Origin: Erpetoichthys calabaricus
Taxonomy: Eukaryota > Chordata > Cladistia > Polypteriformes > Polypteridae
Length of the DNA stretch: 64,000 nucleotides
Assembly: GCF_900747795.2 (NCBI RefSeq)
Contig: NC_041402.2
Coordinates: forward strand, 180,860,875 to 180,924,874
Direction: 5' to 3'
The notes under the pieces are model-generated. The model had not been told where the DNA came from and did no database searches. It worked only from the letters and a program-made list of their open reading frames with translations. Shown here piece by piece: positions 59,940 to 64,000 of this stretch (the stretch's first letter is position 1; every line of letters begins with the position of its first letter). The position numbers and the translations under genes were made by a program.

Positions 59940-60400
59940 GTGAGGAGTCACTTCAGCCACCACCGATGTGTCTCACCCACCTGGATGATGTGATGGCCAC
60001 CATTGTACACTCTCCACAATTGGTGAGGAGGTGTGATGGAGAGTTCAGGGGTGATGAAGAAGGTCATGGCGGGTAGGATAAGCAGGACATCAGGGGGATA
60101 CTCTACTCTTTTCAGAAGAAACCCAAGGATTTTTAATGACCACCAACGGTCAGGGCCTCGGTTTTATGTCTCATCTAGAGGATGGCGCCCATGTTCAGCA
60201 CACGATGTCCTTGTCACTGTACTGGTGCTTTGGCAGCCTCAGCCGCAGCCACACACACACAGGTGTCCACTGCTGGCCTCACCCACACCTCTTCCAGCAG
60301 CCACCCAAGCTTTCCTAGGTGGTCTCCCATCCAAGTGCGCTTCAGGAGGATCACCTGGGCTGATGCACAGGTGGTATGGCCACCCTGGTGCTATTCCTGT
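59940..60400 (-). repeat. 5S rRNA-like SINE (SINE3-type), minus strand
   Basis: The segment 60290-60360 ('aggtggtctcccatccaagt' then 'gcttcaggaggatcacc') is close to the antisense of vertebrate 5S rRNA internal promoter sequence. The rest ('cagtgaggagtcacttcagc', 'tttttaatgaccaccaacgg', 'ctcggttttatgtctcatct') reads as a repeat body. A 5S-headed SINE oriented leftwards fits. The middle of the 5S head is deleted. Confidence 0.5.
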
Positions 60401-60429
60401 AATTGTCCTTCATCATCTCACTCTTTGAC

Positions 60430-63010
60430 TTCTAGTCCTTCCTCATGCTCCCCACTCTCACTTAGTGCAAGAACAAGGAGAGATTCTCTCTACGGCCCCT
60501 GCAGTACTCCTTTCTTCTCCACTCACTTCAACTTCCGCTCCTTGCCTCTATTACTAATCCACCTTATCTCACTCTTCTTTTCACACTCTATTACTCAATT
60601 CCTTATAACTAAGTAAGTACTGTAAGTAGCTTTGTTGTATTTCTTCACTCCTCACACACCTGTAGTCTCTCACTGTCCTCCCCATCCTCCTCCTCGCACA
60701 CTTGCACTCGCCCTCTTTCTATTTTTCACTCTCCAGCCTCCACCTTCACTCTCCCTTACTCTATCACTCCTTCATTTTGTCCTGTGTCTCTTATCTACCT
60801 CCCCATCTCTCTCACTCCCGGTTCTTATGTCTTTTTTTTTTCTGACCCTCTAGTATTAATTTAGCACATGCAATGATGAACGTCACTCTCCTAGTCACTC
60901 ACTTTTTCCCTTCTGTCTTTTTGGCCTCCTCATTTTCCTCCTGCTCCTCACTCTTCTATTTCTACCTCATGTTTTAACACTCTCTCTGGTATCCCTCCAT
61001 CTTATTAGCCTCCTTACTCTCCTCTCTGTCTTTACTATCCCATCTCAATGACCCCGACACACTTACTCTCTTTCACTCCTATCTTCTCTCCCCTGACCTC
61101 TAACTCACCTTTTTGCACTACCTAGTATTAGTATCCCTGCCTCTTTTCAGATTTCACTCTCCTCTAGTTTGTCACTCCTTGTTCCTGCCCTCTCTCCGTG
61201 TCTCCACTATCCTGCCATCCTCACCTCTACCATGTTGTATTTTCTCATAGTTTCCTTTCCTCCCAGTTTCTCTCCATCTCTTTCTTTCTGGTCACTTTCT
61301 TCTCCTTCCTCTCCATCTATCCATAAAAGGGCAGAGTCCCCTGCTCTCCAACTCTCTTGTTCTTCCTTGTGTTATACGCTCACTCTTATTTCCATCTTCA
61401 CTCTCCTAGTCTCTAACTCACTTTCCCTTTCTTCTGTCTTTTTCGCCTCCTCACTCTCCTCTCTGTCGCTCATCTCTAAGGCCTCCTTACACTCACTATT
61501 ACTTTCATCTTCACAAACCAAGTCCATAACTCACTTTTTTGCACTCTCTACCTGGTATTCCTTCATCTGCTCAGTCTCCTCACTCTCCTACCTAACATCT
61601 CAATGGCCTGTGCACACTTGCCTTCTACTTCTGTCATCTTCTAGCTCCTCACTCCTTCTGTCTCATCTCTCCCCATCTCAGTCATCTTAACAAACACACT
61701 TTGGTCTTCGTAACTCCTTCCACCTCACTCTTCTAGTCCTTAACTCACTCTCCAGTATCCTGCCATCCTCTCACTTCTTCTTTCTCCTCATCCTCCCCAT
61801 TACTTTGCGGTTCATCTCACTCCCCTTTCCCTCCGAGTTTCTTTGCATCTCTTTCCCTTAGTTTTCTTCTCCATCCCTCTATAAAAGCACTGAGCCCCCT
61901 GCATGGCAGCCCTCCATTACCCTCTCTCTCCCACTGCCTCCTCACTCTTTTGTCTGTGCCCTAATTCCCATTTCCATAATCTTTATACACTCACTCTCTT
62001 TCACTCCTATCTTCACTCTCCTTGTCTCTCAACTCAATTTTGTCCACTCTCTACCTCATATCTCTCCATGCTTTCGGCCTCCTTACACCCCTCTAGTGTG
62101 TCTCACACTGTTGTTTCTCCATCTCAATCACTTTTACACATATGCTCTTTCAAATGTCTTGATCATTTTTCACCCTGCCTCCTCACTCTCTTAGTGTCTA
62201 ACTCACTTTTCTGCACTCTGCTTAGTGTACCCCAATCCTCTGAGCCTCCTCACTCTCCTGTCTCCTACCTCAATTACCGTTTTATACTTCTCACTCTGTT
62301 ACTTCCATTGTTACTCTCCTAGCCTCTAACTCACTTTTTTCCACTCTCTACCTAGTCTCTCTCCATTATTTCAGCCTCCTCAATTCTCCATCTCAGTTAC
62401 CTTTACAAACACCCTTTGGTTATCATAACTCCTCCCACCTCACTCTCCTGGTCTATAACACACTTTTGTGCACTCTTATCCCTCTATGTTTCCAGCCTCC
62501 TCCCTTTCCTCAGACCATTTGTGTTTTATGTCCCCATCTCAGTCACCTTTACAAACACACTTTGGTTTTCATAACTTCTCCCATCTCACTCTCCTACTCA
62601 CTTTCTCCACTTTCTTCCTACTATCTCTTCATTATTTTGGCCTAGTCATTCTCCATCTCAGTGACTTTTACAGACACACTTTGGTTTTCATAACTCCTTC
62701 CACCTCACTCTTCTAGTCTATAACTCACTTTTTTCCACACACTACCTCCTATCCATCCCTCCATGTTGTCAGCCTCCTCACTTATCTCTAGCCCCTCACT
62801 CCTTGTTCCTGTCCTTCTCTCCATATCTCCAGTATCTTTCCATCCTCTCCTCTCTCCTTTCTGCTCACTCCCTGCTACTCTGGGTTTCCTTTCACTCCCC
62901 TTTTCCCTCCATGTTTCTTTGCATCTCCTTCCCTTAGTTCCCTTTTCTTCTCCTTCCTCTCCATCCTTCTATAAAAGGGCCGAGCCCCCTGCTCTGCTGC
63001 ACTCCATTCC
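60430..63010 (+). repeat. Pyrimidine-rich minisatellite upstream of TAGLN
   Basis: Units of about 120-180 bases repeat 'cactctcctagtctctaact', 'cacttttttgcactctctac' and '(c)tctccat...tcagcctcctc' at about 61404, 61518, 61725, 62005, 62183, 62312, 62442, 62587 and 62705. Three longer modules end in a TATA-like 'ccataaaagggcagag' (61321), 'ctataaaagcactgag' (61880) and 'ctataaaagggccgag' (62970). Confidence 0.8.
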
Positions 63011-63110
63011 ACATCCCCCCTGCTCCGTTCCCTGCCTGGTATTTGGAGAATGCCGAGTGTTGAGTAAATTCAAGGCTCCTGGCTGCCTGCCGCGTCTTTG
63101 CGAGGCAAAG

Positions 63111-63120
63111 CCAAATATGG
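63111..63120 (+). promoter_or_regulatory. TAGLN: CArG box 1 (SRF site) of TAGLN
   Basis: CCAAATATGG is a perfect CC(A/T)6GG serum response factor site. Mammalian TAGLN (SM22-alpha) is driven by paired SRF-myocardin CArG boxes in this position. Confidence 0.8.
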
Positions 63121-63144
63121 TGCGTTGGAAAAAAGCACCTTTGC

Positions 63145-63154
63145 CCTTATAAGG
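63145..63154 (+). promoter_or_regulatory. TAGLN: CArG box 2 (SRF site) of TAGLN
   Basis: CCTTATAAGG is a second perfect, palindromic CArG box, 34 bases (about three helical turns) from the first. Confidence 0.8.
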
Positions 63155-63224
63155 GACTGGTTTCCTTTTTCTAGGAGGAGTGACATCAGTGGGTGAGTCG
63201 CGGCTTATTAGCAGCTGCGTCAGC

Positions 63225-63280
63225 CTGCTGGGACTCAGTTTTCAGCAGAGTCCAGAGTGGGCAGCACTGTCGAACAAGCT
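63225..63280 (+). other. TAGLN: Probable TAGLN non-coding exon 1
   Basis: An intron donor GCT/GTGAGTACG at 63280-63281 ends a segment about 75-125 bases downstream of the CArG boxes. TAGLN genes have a non-coding first exon, and the next acceptor (CACTTTCAG, 63812) precedes the ATG. The exon start is a guess. Confidence 0.45.
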
Positions 63281-63746
63281 GTGAGTACGAGGGGTATATA
63301 CGGGTGGCATCAAGACGAGGGCGATGTGGTCGGGTACCAGTTCTAGAGACTTGTGCTCCGCTGGGGGAGGGGGGGGGGGGCGGGCGGGCCGTTTTGGTGC
63401 TTTTTTTTCTTTTTAAAAAAAACTTTTTGGAAGCAGCGGTGCCAGCTGGGCAGTATTTCAGGAGCAGGATGCAAGGCAGACAGTGATGGGTTCGGGTAGG
63501 ACATGAAGGCCGCTTGGTGTTTGCAGGGGTACTTGTGTAACTGTCTTAACTTTCGACCCCCTCCAGGAACAGAAGCACAGTTCTAGTAGCTGACTGAGAG
63601 TCTCGACAATGGCGTCACAGGTGAAAGGGCAGCGTGGCACGGAATGTTTCACTGGGGTGTGCTGCCCACTCTCACACATGGGGTTCTGCGGGTGTTGGCA
63701 TGCTTTTTACCGCTTCCAGCGACCGTCGCTGGACACGCCTGGCTGA

Positions 63747-64000
<254 letters not shown>

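Noticed and set aside
62965-62980. 'tctataaaagggcc' as the TAGLN TATA box
   Set aside because: It lies upstream of both CArG boxes and has two tandem copies further away, so it is better explained as part of the repeat; the real core promoter should be downstream of 63154.
58484-63152. Ser/Leu/Pro-rich ORFs up to 179 aa on the plus strand
   Set aside because: They arise from the C+T-only composition of the minisatellites; no conserved domain or gene structure.

Overview
The window is animal nuclear DNA from a ray-finned fish. Spliced genes with GT-AG introns, many Tc1/mariner, hAT-like and pogo-like transposons, DANA/mermaid-type and other tRNA-derived SINEs, L2/CR1-type LINE tails and long (GATA)n arrays all point that way. 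The repeat vocabulary, for example the motif GAAAGGCGCTATATA fused to GATA arrays, makes me lean towards a bichir or reedfish (Polypteriformes), but that is an inference from memory. There are no prokaryotic features.

Five genes lie on the plus strand. PAFAH1B2 (4534-22905, 5 coding exons, 231 aa) is the catalytic alpha2 subunit of the type I PAF acetylhydrolase. SIDT2 (27222-46239, 27 coding exons reconstructed, 830 aa) is a lysosomal multi-pass SID-1 family protein. Next come two secreted globular C1q-domain genes (47168-49004, 223 aa; 53394-58088, 241 aa). The first coding exon of TAGLN (transgelin, 63825 to the window end) follows, with two perfect CArG boxes upstream. The order PAFAH1B2-SIDT2-TAGLN matches human 11q23.3. 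The C1q pair between SIDT2 and TAGLN is not part of the human arrangement as I know it.

Layout. 1-4300: intergenic repeats, including a decayed LINE. 4.3-23.5 kb: PAFAH1B2, whose 14-kb intron 2 is packed with nested DNA transposons (a pogo-like copy inside a TIR element, a Tc1 inside a hAT-like copy, a SINE inside a second hAT-like copy). Its intron 4 holds a hAT-like element carrying a 1.6-kb Tc1. 23.5-27 kb: intergenic, with a LINE fragment, a Penelope-like fragment and a probable solo LTR. 27.2-46.8 kb: SIDT2. Its intron 1 carries two Tc1 elements, a tRNA-SINE, a palindromic MITE and an orphan repetitive coding fragment. Introns 19, 20 and 26 carry a minisatellite, a SINE/Tc1 cluster, and a Helitron-like piece plus ~490-bp tandem repeats. 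47-58 kb: the C1q genes, separated by minisatellites and interrupted by a 1.1-kb GATA block. 58.5-63 kb: about 4.5 kb of pyrimidine-rich minisatellite leading into the TAGLN promoter.

The genes do not form one pathway. PAFAH1B2 is a cytosolic lipid hydrolase, SIDT2 a lysosomal membrane protein with a CREST-type putative hydrolase site, the C1q proteins are secreted, and TAGLN binds actin in smooth muscle. I found no clearly new biological system. The best leads are a 12-nt SIDT2 microexon, a GC-AG intron, the C1q insertion into a conserved block, SINE and LINE tails that appear to seed satellite arrays, and the dense series of nested transposons.
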